Positions 24,839 to 33,682 of a stretch of DNA of 41,020 bases are shown here, piece by piece. The notes below the pieces were generated by a model. That model was not told the DNA's origin, did not search any database, and saw only the letters and a list, made by a program, of their open reading frames with translations. The position numbers and the translations under genes are program-made. Position 1 is the first letter of the stretch. The number at the start of each line of letters is the position of its first letter. This DNA is from JAEVZK01 sp038202925 (GTDB lineage Bacteria > Armatimonadota > Fimbriimonadia > Fimbriimonadales > Fimbriimonadaceae): NCBI GenBank assembly GCA_038202925.1, contig JBBREM010000009.1, positions 1-41,020 of the forward strand, in the 5' to 3' direction.

Positions 24839-25114
24839 TTACTTTGAGGGAATAGTAGCAAGAGTACGCTCGGCCGCCTTCCGTAATTGCGGCGTCCCGT
24901 AACGCAGCGCAACGCGGAAAAGAGGACGAGCATCTGCCCATTGGCCCAAGTCAATAGCACGGCTCGCTGCACGGAAGGCTATCACCGGGTCATTCCGATT
25001 CTCGGAGAGATATGCGCGGTAATCCGCCAGCGCTCGCGCGTAATCAGCGTGTGTGTCGTATTCGTAGTCCGGGTCAAATGCAACGAAGCAGCGTAAGCAA
25101 TCTTCGTTTGTGTT
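24839..25114 (-). pseudogene. TPR-like reading-frame remnant without start codon
   Basis: An open frame of 91 codons in which no ATG, GTG or TTG occurs before codon 46. The peptide (FDPDYEYDTHADYARALADY, then AFRAASRAIDLGQWADARPLF, then FRVALRYGTPQLRKAAERTL) is helical, with the Ala/Tyr spacing of TPR repeats. With no start and a stop directly upstream, it looks like the 3' part of a broken gene. It lies downstream of another frameshifted gene on the same strand. The 190 bases from 24648 to 24838 hold only the presumed promoter of the ATPase gene. Confidence 0.45.
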
Positions 25115-25130
25115 TTAGCGGTTCGCGTCT

Positions 25131-25409
25131 TTAGTTGGCGGGCAACCTCTTGGGAGTCTCCGCGTCGCCGGGTACTGCAAAGTAGCATGAGAATCCTGAT
25201 TGCAAAAGAGCGGCAAAGGGTGTGTACAGAGAATGTGTTTGATCGGGAACTTGATAATCGCGAAATGCCCTTGGGCCGGTGACGTTCCAAGACCAGTCTG
25301 ATGCGGCCAAGGAGCCAGTCAAGAGTGTGCCGATAACCTTTTGGCCTACCAAATATCTGCGGGCCCAAGCTGGCGCATCAGCCTTTCCGCCGCCAAGAAC
25401 TATGTCCAA
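25131..25409 (-). pseudogene. 3' part of a frameshifted exported-protein gene
   Basis: A 92-codon frame beginning LDIVLGGGKADAPAWARRYL, containing YLVGQKVIGTLLTG, NVTGPRAFRDYQVPD and LYTPFAALLQSGFSCYFAVPG. It has no ATG and starts inside the end of the preceding frame. Slipping back one base, or one extra T in the TTT run near 25408, would join the two into one protein (QSRII to LDIVLG). I read it as the C-terminal part of one broken exported protein. Confidence 0.5.
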
Positions 25410-25950
25410 ATAATACGGCTCTGCCAGGTACCCACCGATCCGGCTCCGCCGTTTGCGATGGAGTCACCGGGGCCCACCGCTCCCGTCGCCTGTGCAGAAG
25501 CTGGAACGATCTTGGTGTACGTTCCTGTAAAAGGAATCATGCTGTAGAGTGTGCCTTGTGAAGTAGCCCCAGTTCCGGCGCCGTTCGGCACCGGTGCATC
25601 CTGAATACCGTCGTCACAACTGCCGGAAGCCCCCGACCAGGTTGCTTTGGCGGTTTCTACGAGCCGGAAATGGGTTGGTGCAGGCTCTAAATCCCCTTCG
25701 TAATCCTTTACCCACGTAACCGTTAGGGTGATAGAGCACGAACAAGTCACGCTTTTGCCTTCGCCGCTGCCACCCCATCCGCTCTCGCTTTCGGTGTACG
25801 GGGTGGTCGTCGTGCTAGCATCCGTTGCTGCAGTTACCGCGCCATTTTGGTACGCGACTTTAAAATGTGCTGCCGAGCAGAGGCAAGTCAACGCGATCAA
25901 AAGAGAGAGCTGAGCGAGGTTAAGCGCAGAATCCTTCGTAATGTCATGTC
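25400..25950 (-). pseudogene. 5' part of a frameshifted exported-protein gene
   Basis: The main frame (25400-25900) encodes about 166 residues starting at TTG (IALTCLCSAAHFKVAYQNG) with Thr/Ser/Gly-rich, Cys-containing sequence (GKSVTCSCSITLTVTWVKDY, ASGSCDDGIQDAPVPNG). Just upstream, in another frame, an ATG at 25950 gives MTLRRILRLTSLSSLF, a perfect n-region and start of a signal peptide. One added T in the TTTT run near 25901 would fuse it to LIALTCLCSAA. Two indels in T-runs thus break a gene of about 275 codons. It may be a young pseudogene or reflect sequence error. The family is unknown. Confidence 0.5.
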
Positions 25951-25995
25951 AGTGGGCAATAAGACCGATCAATTGCAGGCATGTTCCTCTTGCGA

Positions 25996-28308
25996 TCACT
26001 TTTCTGCAAAGTTCTCGCTCAGTACCTTTGCGGAAATTAGATTCGCACCTGTCAATTTGACGGTTGCTGCAGTCGTTCGCCGTCGCTCTCCGTTAATGGA
26101 CAAATCTGGCGATGGGCCATGAATAACGAACGACGCGTCGATTCGGCCGAAATCCGTGGAACCGTGCTCGGCGATGATAGAGATGCCATCCTCACACCCG
26201 TTAAGCTGAATTTCCATCTCGCTCCGCTCGCCGCGCCGGTAGCCGAAGCTGAGGCCGTCGTCGGCGCTGTATCGATACGAACTCTTCATCGTCGATCCGG
26301 GGACTGCGAACATGTGGAAGACGACCTCGCGCAAGACCGTCCGGTTGTCCTTCGGCGTGCCTTGGCGCATGGGGATGATCGATCCGTTCCGGATAAACAT
26401 CGGGGTTTCCGAGTTCGTCGCCGAAAAGGCGCCGCTACGCACCCATTCCCCATTCGTCGCGTCGTACCAAGGCTCGTCGCCGGGGAGGACGACTTCTCGC
26501 GTCTTCGCCTTACCCAGGATGGGGGCTTGAAGGATCGAGGGGCCGATCATAAACTCATCGTTGATCGCATCGAGGCCCTGGTCGTCGAATTCGTAAAACA
26601 ACGGCCGCATGATCGGATCGCCGGTTAGCTCCTGCTCGATGTAGAGGTTGTAGAGATAAGGCAGCAGCTTGTACCGCAGCCGTATGTAGCGCCGCATGAC
26701 CGCCATCGTCGTAGGCGACAAGTTCCAAGGCTCCTGGTCGCGCGTGCCTTTGGAGGAGTGGTTGCGCAGGAAAGGGAAGAGGAAGCCCGCCTTCATCCAC
26801 CGAACCATCAGGTCATCCGTGACATCGCCTCCAAACCCGCCGAGGTCCGGCCCGTTGAATGGCACCCCCGAGATGGAAAGGCCAAGCGAGCACGGGATGC
26901 AGTTGGCGAGATAGAAGTCGTTCGAAACGTTGTCGCCGGTCCAGATCGCGCTGTGCTTGGAGCTGCCGATAAAGCCCGACCTCGAGAGCATGAAAGGCCG
27001 CTCATCCGGCCTTGCCTGGGCGAAGCCGTCTCGGGTCGCCATCTGCATCCCGAGGGCGTAGTCGTTGTGGTGAGCCTCATGGGGCTCGCTGCCATTGCCA
27101 AACCGCATGCCGGTCGGGTCGACCGGTCCCGTGGAGGGGTCGTTCATATCGACCCAAGCCGCGCCGAAGCCTTCCTCCGCGAATCCCTTGACGTATCCAG
27201 CCCACCACTCGCGCACCTTGGGCAGCGTGAAATCGGGGAAAACGGTTTCGCCCGGCCAGACCAGCCCGACGAACTCCCCTCCTTCGGCGTTCTTGCAAAA
27301 GGCACCCTTGCTGCGGCCGTCGTCGTAGACCGCATAGCCTGGATCCTGCTTGACTCCGGGATCGATGATCGGCACGATGCGGCGACCGTTCCTCTTCAAT
27401 GCCTCAGCGGTCGCGGCCGCTCCGTGGGGAAACATCTCCTTGCTGGTGTTGAAGATGCGGAATCCGTTCATGTAGTCGAGATCGAGCCAGAGACCATCGC
27501 AGGGAATCTGGTGCTCCTCAAACTTGGCATCGAGCGCCACAAGGTCGTCGTGCCCCCCATATCCCCAGCGCGACTGGTGGTAGCCGAGCGACCAGAGCGG
27601 CGGCGTTGGCGTGACCCCGACCAGCTTCTGCAGCTTCCGCGTGACCTCGCGCAGGGTTGGGCCGCAGATGATCCACAAGTGCGGCTCGCCTCCTTCGCTG
27701 CCGAGAATCAGCTCGGGCGCGGTGCGCTGCCATTCGACAAAAACTCGCGACTCATCCGTTCCGGGCGTCTGCATGAAGGTCGGGTAAGGGTTGTGCAGGA
27801 GCAAACCCACATATTCGTCCCCGATCTTGACGCACACGTAAGGCGTGCTGAAGTAGGGCGGATCGCTAGGGTGTTCTTTCCACTGGGCAAAGTGGAAATC
27901 GCCCCACACGTCGGTATTCCAAAACTTCGTGCGGAGGCCCGAAAGCTCCACCCGGCCGAAGGTCTTCTCCCCCATGCCGTAGAAGCGCGCCGCGCCGTGC
28001 AGGCGGAGCCGAAACATCGATGCTTCGCCGGAAACACCGATGTCTCCGGCGAAGAGTCCATCCATCTCGATCCCGCCTTCTGGCGTGATTCTAACTCGTG
28101 AGCCTTCAGTCTGGGGAGGTGGCTCAAGCGACTCCAAACAGCCGTTCGGCGCCCACCTTCCGGACAGCGACAAATGATAGACATCGCCCTCGAAGGCAGC
28201 GAGCGAAGCCGTCAAAGTCGCCTCGCCCAAATGCAGCGCTCCCGATGAGGAGCAGAAATGGCTTGCAAACGTGAAGTTGGCAGGGTGAGGGTACTTCGTA
28301 AAAAACAT
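25996..28308 (-). CDS. Cytosolic GH31 alpha-glucosidase
   Basis: A 770-residue enzyme with no signal peptide. An N-terminal beta domain with GMGEKTFG (111-118) leads into the barrel. Landmarks are PPLWSLGYHQSRWGY (236-250), DGLWLDLDYMNGFR (271-284), the nucleophile motif WVDMND (Asp387) and acid/base IWTGDN (Asp459), followed by GVPFNGPDLGGF and the usual C-terminal beta domains. The nucleophile motif has Asp at the place where most GH31 members have Glu (WxDMNE). It probably trims glucose from imported maltodextrins. It lies 15 bases after the MalG-type permease in one operon. Confidence 0.92.
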   Translation of the reverse strand: MFFTKYPHPANFTFASHFCSSSGALHLGEATLTASLAAFEGDVYHLSLSGRWAPNGCLESLEPPPQTEGSRVRITPEGGIEMDGLFAGDIGVSGEASMFRLRLHGAARFYGMGEKTFGRVELSGLRTKFWNTDVWGDFHFAQWKEHPSDPPYFSTPYVCVKIGDEYVGLLLHNPYPTFMQTPGTDESRVFVEWQRTAPELILGSEGGEPHLWIICGPTLREVTRKLQKLVGVTPTPPLWSLGYHQSRWGYGGHDDLVALDAKFEEHQIPCDGLWLDLDYMNGFRIFNTSKEMFPHGAAATAEALKRNGRRIVPIIDPGVKQDPGYAVYDDGRSKGAFCKNAEGGEFVGLVWPGETVFPDFTLPKVREWWAGYVKGFAEEGFGAAWVDMNDPSTGPVDPTGMRFGNGSEPHEAHHNDYALGMQMATRDGFAQARPDERPFMLSRSGFIGSSKHSAIWTGDNVSNDFYLANCIPCSLGLSISGVPFNGPDLGGFGGDVTDDLMVRWMKAGFLFPFLRNHSSKGTRDQEPWNLSPTTMAVMRRYIRLRYKLLPYLYNLYIEQELTGDPIMRPLFYEFDDQGLDAINDEFMIGPSILQAPILGKAKTREVVLPGDEPWYDATNGEWVRSGAFSATNSETPMFIRNGSIIPMRQGTPKDNRTVLREVVFHMFAVPGSTMKSSYRYSADDGLSFGYRRGERSEMEIQLNGCEDGISIIAEHGSTDFGRIDASFVIHGPSPDLSINGERRRTTAATVKLTGANLISAKVLSENFAEK

Positions 28309-28323
28309 CGGGAAAGTCGGCGG

Positions 28324-30072
28324 TTATCGGCCGCCCAGGCCACTCAGCGTAACGCCCTCGACAAAGTATCGCTGAGCGAAGAAGAATAAGGCTAGCACCG
28401 GCAGCATCGTCATCGTGGCAAAAGCCATCAGCAGCCCCGGCTCTCCGCTGCGCTCTCCCTGGAAAAGTTGAAGGGCGTACGAGAGAGGCATGTTCTCCGG
28501 CGAGTTGATGTAGATGAGCGGCCCGATAAAGTTGTTCCAAGCGCCGACGAACGTTGTTACCGCGATGACCGCGAGCGCCGGCTTCACCTGCGGCAGCATG
28601 ATTGACCAGAACGTGCGGGGAGGGTTACAGCCGTCGATCTTCGCCGCATCCTCAAGCTCCATCGGCACATTCTTGAAAAACTGGCGGAGCAGAAAGACGT
28701 TGAACGCGGATGCGAAGAAGGCGGGCACCCAGAGCGGATAGAGCGTGTCGATCCATCCCAGGCTGCGGAAGATGAGGAACTGCGGAAGCATCGTCACCGC
28801 CGCCGGAAGCATCATTGTCGCGAGCACGAGCCCAAACAGAGTGTCCCGGAACGGGAAGCGCATCCGCGCGAAGGCGTAGGCCACGATCGATGAGCTGAAC
28901 ACCGCGCCGATTACGCTTAAGATCGTAATTATCAGCGTGTTCTTGAGATACACAAGCCCGCGGTTCGTTTCGGCCGGAAGGTAGTCGAGCGCTTCGGAAT
29001 AGTTTCTCGTCCTCAGGCCGATGTTGCGAATCGGGTCGACCTGGTTGGCTTGGAAGACCTGCTGCTGGCCGGCCAGCGCATCGGGCGCCATGAATTCAAC
29101 CCGCCTGCCGCCGTCCGGCAATTCCTCGATGACTTTGCCGCGGAACGACTGTCCCTTGAAGCTGCCGGAAACTAGAGGGATCTCCTTGGCGACTTCCTTC
29201 AGCTCGCTTGGCTTCGCGTCGTAGGTGTAGCCAAGGTAAGCCGGGGGCTTCGAGACGGCGACGGTTACGGTGCCGTCGGTATTGCGGGTTAGGATCGAGC
29301 CGTAGACGGTCCGGTCTCGGAAAGTGCCCTCGTAGAGGGGATCCTTCTTGTCCATGTACTCGACGGTCTGCTGGACGCGCGGAATCCAGACGATACCGTC
29401 CGGCGAGCTCATGTCGCGGTCTTCTTTGAAGCTCGTAATGAGCGCCCATGCGAAGGGAATGCCGAAGACGATCGACCCTGCGATCAACGCCGCGTGCGTC
29501 ATGATCGACTTCGCCCAACCACGCACGTGCGCGTAGCGAGTCGCCAGCCCCATGACCGCCCCGGCCGCGACGGCGAGGCCGATCAGGCCGATGATCGTCG
29601 GTACACCGAAGTGAACGCTGCCCTTGAGGACGGTGATGGGGTCATTGCTGCGCCGATAGAGGAAGGCGCAGACGAGCCCGATTGCCAGCCATATCCCGAG
29701 AGATCGTAGCTTGGCTAACCGCTCAACGCTGTCAAGCGCGAAGGCTGCCTGCAAGCCGCGCACGACGACAAGCACCCACGACAAGACGGCGAGCCACACC
29801 GTGAATGGCATGACGAACCAGACAAGCGGCACCCGCAAGCCGCCGGTCGCTCCATCGCCAGGCGGCAGCCCAACCTTCATGATGCTCGCGGCGACGATCA
29901 CCGACACGGCACCGGCCACGCCGGAAATCGCGACGCTGCGGAGAATCTTGATGCGGTCCTGAGCGGGCGAGGACGTCACGAAGTGCAGCAGCCGCGCGGC
30001 GGCCACGAGCAGGAGCACAAACCCCACCCATGACAGCAGCGTTCCAACCGAAAAAAGAAGGTTCTCGCTCAT
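28324..30072 (-). CDS. Oversized MalG-type sugar ABC permease
   Basis: A 582-residue permease, about twice the usual 280. The C-terminal part (about 375-582) is canonical, with the EAA loop ELEDAAKIDGCNPPRTFWSI that docks on the ATPase. The family's first membrane helix is at about 192-214. Before it lies an extra membrane region of about five segments (1-180). Between helix 1 and helix 2 is an insert of about 155 residues (215-370), rich in charged and beta-type sequence, facing the periplasm. The ATG at 30072 overlaps the stop of the binding-protein/permease fusion (ATGA). Together with that fusion it forms the membrane channel of the importer. Confidence 0.88.
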   Translation of the reverse strand: MSENLLFSVGTLLSWVGFVLLLVAAARLLHFVTSSPAQDRIKILRSVAISGVAGAVSVIVAASIMKVGLPPGDGATGGLRVPLVWFVMPFTVWLAVLSWVLVVVRGLQAAFALDSVERLAKLRSLGIWLAIGLVCAFLYRRSNDPITVLKGSVHFGVPTIIGLIGLAVAAGAVMGLATRYAHVRGWAKSIMTHAALIAGSIVFGIPFAWALITSFKEDRDMSSPDGIVWIPRVQQTVEYMDKKDPLYEGTFRDRTVYGSILTRNTDGTVTVAVSKPPAYLGYTYDAKPSELKEVAKEIPLVSGSFKGQSFRGKVIEELPDGGRRVEFMAPDALAGQQQVFQANQVDPIRNIGLRTRNYSEALDYLPAETNRGLVYLKNTLIITILSVIGAVFSSSIVAYAFARMRFPFRDTLFGLVLATMMLPAAVTMLPQFLIFRSLGWIDTLYPLWVPAFFASAFNVFLLRQFFKNVPMELEDAAKIDGCNPPRTFWSIMLPQVKPALAVIAVTTFVGAWNNFIGPLIYINSPENMPLSYALQLFQGERSGEPGLLMAFATMTMLPVLALFFFAQRYFVEGVTLSGLGGR

Positions 30073-32486
30073 CGCTCGTTCTCGTAATGCACCCAGCGCG
30101 GGGCGAGGCGGAACTGGATCAAGGTGAGGCCAAGGATCACGACGAAGATCATCCATGCGAGCGAACTCGCATAGCCCATCTTAAAGTAGTTGAAGCCATT
30201 GGTAAAGAGGTGGTAGACGGGCGTGAGCAGTGAGTCGGACGGCCCCGCGGTTGCGGTATCGGCGGGCTTCATGATGAACACCCGGTCGAACTCCTGCACG
30301 GCTCCAATGAACCCGATCACGACGTTAAAGAAGATCACGGGACTGAGCTGCGGCAGAGTGATCGACCAGAGCTGCCGACTCGGCGAGGCTCCGTCGATAG
30401 AGGATGCCTCGTAGAGCTGTGTCGGAATTCCTTTGAGTCCCGCGAGCCAGAGCAACATGCCGCTTCCGGCACCCCAGACCCCCATCAGGACGAGACCGGG
30501 CTTCGACCAATCCGGCACATTCAGCCAGCCCGGCGGCGTGATTCCAAACCACGATCCAATCGTGCTGGTGTAGCCGGCATTTAGGAGTCCCTTGTTCGGG
30601 TCGGGGGTAAGAACCCATATCCAAAGCACCGCCGAAGCCGTGATCGGCACGATCGCCGGCATGTAGAAAATCGTGCGGTAGAAGCGCATTGCCTTTACCG
30701 CGTTGTTAAGGAGAAGGGCGATGGCTAGCCCGGTGAATACATTGAGAGGCACGCCCACAGCGGCCAAGTACAAGATGTTGGTGATCGCCTTTGAGACGTT
30801 CGGCCAGTCGGTGGTCACCAGTGCGCGGTAGTTCTCGATCCCGTTCCAGTGGGCATCGCTCAACACGTTGTATTGGGTGAAGCTGAAGATCAGGGACGCG
30901 ATCATTGGTCCGAGGGTGAGCACCACGAAACCGATAAGCCACGGCCCGATGAAGAGATATGCCCACTTCGCTTCCGACTTCTCGATTTTGCCCAGCTTCA
31001 TGCGGCGAACGAACCACCAAGCTGATCCGAGTCCCAAAATTGCGAGTGCTGCGAGGCCGAGGAGGGGGCCGGTGAAGTTCACCTTCGTCAGGCTATCTTC
31101 ACGGAAATGGTCGTCCAGTTCGCGCTGAACCGCCGCCTGCCCGGCGAGTAACGCATCCTTGACCGGCATCGTGCCCAGGCACGCGATTTCGATTGCGCGG
31201 GCATGCTCGTCCCAAAGAGGTTGCCCGGCGAACGTCGCGGGACGGATCCTTCCGTTGGGAAGCAGGGCCACATGCTGCTTCAGGGCCGCCGCGATGCGCG
31301 GGTCGCTGGGCGCAAACTCGATAATGATGCGCTGATTCGTCTCAATCTGGCCAGCCAGCCGAGATACATAAAGCCGGCCGCGCTGACGCTCCGCCTCACG
31401 CTGCGCCCGGCAGCTGAGCAGGCGTCCTTCGGTGCTCGAGGCGTATTTAATGAACTCCCACGCGCCCTCGACGTTGCGCGCGCCCGTCGGGATCGCGTAG
31501 GCGAACCCGCCGGTCCAAGTGACGAACTTCTCCTTCTCGTGGGCGAACGCCCCCTTCTGGTTGAAGCGGTCATCCGGCACCGGCGGCGGCGCAACGCCGA
31601 AATCAAGTTGGGGGCCATACCGGGCGATGCCGTTGATGATCCAGTCGCCATCGATCTTCATCGCAACCTTGCCGATGATGAAGGCGTCGTTCTCGTTGCC
31701 CTGGAAGCCGCTGCTGAACGTCTGCGAGAGCGCATAGCCGCCGAGGATGTCGTAGCCATCCTTCATGAACTTCAGCGCGGTTTCGTTCTCGGGGCTGTCG
31801 AGCGTGCACTTGCGGCCGTCGGGGGACATGAACGTGCCGTTCATCTGGAAGGAGTACAGATAGAGCCAGGAGTTGCCGAAGTTGGGCAGAAACCCCGCCA
31901 CCCTGAGCGTGCCGTCCTTGTTGTGCTCGGTCAGAACCTTGCTGTACGCGAGCACCTCGCTCCAGGTGTTTGGCGGCCTCTCGGGATCGAGTCCCGCCGC
32001 GCGAAGCTCGGCAGCTTTGCGGTGGAAGATGGCCTTGTTGTAATACAGCACCCGGTCGTCGGCGCCGGTCGGGATGCCGTAGACCTTGCCCTCGTACGAT
32101 GCCTCGCTCCACACCGCGGAGTAGTACTGCTCCTTCTTAGGCGCATCTGGATCCCGTGCAATTAGATCGTCGAGCGGCATGAACGCGCCCCGGCTCGCCC
32201 AATCGCTGATCGTGAAGCGGTCCTGAGCGACGGCGTCGGGTGGAACTTTGCCCACGATGCTCGTCATGAGCTTCTGCGGGTTCATGCCCCCCGCGCCCAT
32301 GCTCAATACGCGGATCTTGTACTTGGGATGAGTCCGCTCGAACTCGCGGATGACCGCCTCGAGCCCCTTGGAGTCCGGACCGATGCTGACCCCCCAGACA
32401 ACGACGGTTTGCCGTTCAGTGGCGAACGCTCCGCAGGATACGAGGCTAAGGAAGGCCGTTAAGACGAGTTGCAGGACGCGGTTCAT
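30069..32486 (-). CDS. Sugar-binding protein fused to MalF-type permease
   Basis: An 805-residue fusion. Residues 1-20 are an export signal with a possible lipobox (LVSC, Cys18). Residues about 25-455 are a MalE/UgpB-type solute-binding protein (VVVWGVSIGPDSKGLEAVIR, VYGIPTGADDRVLYYNKAIF, KVAMKIDGDWIINGIARYGP). A membrane helix at about 474-494 leads into a complete MalF-type permease (505-805) with EAA motif QLYEASSIDGASPSRQLWSI. The binding domain would therefore be tethered to the outside of its own channel. Downstream genes give the MalG partner (ATGA overlap) and GH31 glucosidase. The likely substrate is a malto-oligosaccharide, inferred from the surrounding enzymes. Confidence 0.92.
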   Translation of the reverse strand: MNRVLQLVLTAFLSLVSCGAFATERQTVVVWGVSIGPDSKGLEAVIREFERTHPKYKIRVLSMGAGGMNPQKLMTSIVGKVPPDAVAQDRFTISDWASRGAFMPLDDLIARDPDAPKKEQYYSAVWSEASYEGKVYGIPTGADDRVLYYNKAIFHRKAAELRAAGLDPERPPNTWSEVLAYSKVLTEHNKDGTLRVAGFLPNFGNSWLYLYSFQMNGTFMSPDGRKCTLDSPENETALKFMKDGYDILGGYALSQTFSSGFQGNENDAFIIGKVAMKIDGDWIINGIARYGPQLDFGVAPPPVPDDRFNQKGAFAHEKEKFVTWTGGFAYAIPTGARNVEGAWEFIKYASSTEGRLLSCRAQREAERQRGRLYVSRLAGQIETNQRIIIEFAPSDPRIAAALKQHVALLPNGRIRPATFAGQPLWDEHARAIEIACLGTMPVKDALLAGQAAVQRELDDHFREDSLTKVNFTGPLLGLAALAILGLGSAWWFVRRMKLGKIEKSEAKWAYLFIGPWLIGFVVLTLGPMIASLIFSFTQYNVLSDAHWNGIENYRALVTTDWPNVSKAITNILYLAAVGVPLNVFTGLAIALLLNNAVKAMRFYRTIFYMPAIVPITASAVLWIWVLTPDPNKGLLNAGYTSTIGSWFGITPPGWLNVPDWSKPGLVLMGVWGAGSGMLLWLAGLKGIPTQLYEASSIDGASPSRQLWSITLPQLSPVIFFNVVIGFIGAVQEFDRVFIMKPADTATAGPSDSLLTPVYHLFTNGFNYFKMGYASSLAWMIFVVILGLTLIQFRLAPRWVHYENER

Positions 32487-32514
32487 ACTCTCTTACCGCC
32501 GATGCAGATTGATC

Positions 32515-32754
32515 TTACTTGCCTTGTCGCAGCTCGGCTTTCCACTTCTGCTTTTGCTCGTCGGTAACAGGCAGCCCGTCAATCGAAGCGTCCTTTTCCG
32601 GCAAGCTCAGAGGAGCAGTTTTCAAGTTATTGAAACGCTGTTCGGGAGGTTGCGCCCTGATTTTCGCATTGACTTCATCGCCCGACGGAGTTTGCTCGCA
32701 GCCCGTAACCGATACGACGGCGATCGCGATCGCAATGATGGAGAAGTATCTCAT
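32515..32754 (-). CDS. Small lipoprotein
   Basis: A 79-residue protein with signal MRYFSIIAIAIAVVSVTGC ending in lipobox VTGC (Cys19). The mature 60 residues are charged and helical (EQTPSGDEVNAKIRAQPPEQ, TDEQKQKWKAELRQGK) with no recognised domain. It sits 28 bases before the binding-protein/permease gene and 58 after the prepilin-like gene, so it belongs to the sugar operon. Its role is unknown. Confidence 0.75.
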   Translation of the reverse strand: MRYFSIIAIAIAVVSVTGCEQTPSGDEVNAKIRAQPPEQRFNNLKTAPLSLPEKDASIDGLPVTDEQKQKWKAELRQGK

Positions 32755-32772
32755 TTAGATTGTTTGAAAGGG

Positions 32773-32796
32773 GGGCCGTCGATTCCTCGCCGGCCC
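32773..32796 (-). terminator. Weak hairpin between the prepilin-like and lipoprotein genes
   Basis: GGGCCG / CGGCCC with a 12-base loop, followed on the minus strand by CCCTTTC. It may partially end transcription and lower expression of the importer relative to the upstream genes, or simply stabilise processed mRNA. It is not a full U-tract terminator. Confidence 0.4.
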
Positions 32797-32812
32797 TTGA
32801 GAAGTCGGTGAC

Positions 32813-33682
32813 CTACTGAACGCTGGGCGAGGCCCAGTTGAAGCCCCATGCCTTTACATCTGTGCGCTTTCCGTTGGCGTCCGTGCAGACTTCCTTCTTG
32901 CATGGATGCATCACTGAGAACCGATAGAACTTAGCGTGGCCGTCCATATGCGAGATGTTGGATCCCTCGCTAAACGAGCCCTTGAAGTTCCCGCCCCAGT
33001 AGCCTGCCGCCGGATCGTTAGCCCCGGACACGTTGTCGCACGTGCCGTCGACGCATCCTCCGGGCCACTGCGTTCCGACTGACGGGAACGTCGCCCACAT
33101 CATGACCTTCGCGATGTTGGTGAACTTGCCCGAGGTGCCGTTAATGCCATCGTTGGCGGCAACAGCCGGGTTTCCGCCGTTCCACCATGGGCGGCAGGTT
33201 ATGACGTCGCCGCCCGCCTCCGTCAACGAGTCGTTGTAGGCGTAGTCGAGAGGCGGATAGACATCGTTGTAAAACTTCGCCTTGCCGGCGGTCGAAACGC
33301 CGATGTTGCCGACGCAGTCCGAGATCGGATTCTCCATGAAGTTGCCGTAGGGGTTGTTGCCCTGCTTCTGCTGCCAGGTACCAATCTTGTAATTGGAGCC
33401 TGGGCTCCTAAAGATGTCCTTGTTCTTCGTGTACGGAAGGAAGCGCGCGGCGTTGGCGAAGAATTGCGGCCACTCGCAGAACGGCGTATAGTCGTCCGAG
33501 TCGCCCATATACATCTGGGCGGCAAGACCAATCTGCTTAAGGTTGGATAGATCAGATGTCTTCTTGGCGGCGTTTTTCGCCTGCGCGAAAACCGGGAAGA
33601 GGATGGCTGCGAGAATCGCGATGATCGCGATGACGACGAGAAGCTCGATCAGGGTAAAAGCCCGATTTCTGCGAGTGTTCAT
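32813..33682 (-). CDS. Prepilin-like DUF1559 secreted protein
   Basis: A 289-residue protein. The N-terminus RRNRA|FTLIELLVVIAIIA has the prepilin-peptidase site, with Glu at position 5 of the mature chain and a hydrophobic helix. FPVFAQAKNAAKKTSDLSNL then leads to KQIGLAAQMYMGDSDDY, the typical continuation of DUF1559/H-X9-DG proteins, and SHMDGHAKFYRF near the C-terminus is the terminal signature. It is exported by a type II secretion/type IV pilus-like machine and may sit on the cell surface. Its place in the sugar locus suggests a role in gripping substrate, but that is inference. The ATG overlaps the upstream GH13 stop (ATGA). Confidence 0.88.
   Translation of the reverse strand: MNTRRNRAFTLIELLVVIAIIAILAAILFPVFAQAKNAAKKTSDLSNLKQIGLAAQMYMGDSDDYTPFCEWPQFFANAARFLPYTKNKDIFRSPGSNYKIGTWQQKQGNNPYGNFMENPISDCVGNIGVSTAGKAKFYNDVYPPLDYAYNDSLTEAGGDVITCRPWWNGGNPAVAANDGINGTSGKFTNIAKVMMWATFPSVGTQWPGGCVDGTCDNVSGANDPAAGYWGGNFKGSFSEGSNISHMDGHAKFYRFSVMHPCKKEVCTDANGKRTDVKAWGFNWASPSVQ

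Noticed and set aside
26758..28101. 447-codon plus-strand frame opposite the GH31 gene, and a similar 320-codon frame at 31203-32165
   Set aside because: Both mirror well-conserved enzyme and transporter genes and show no family features.
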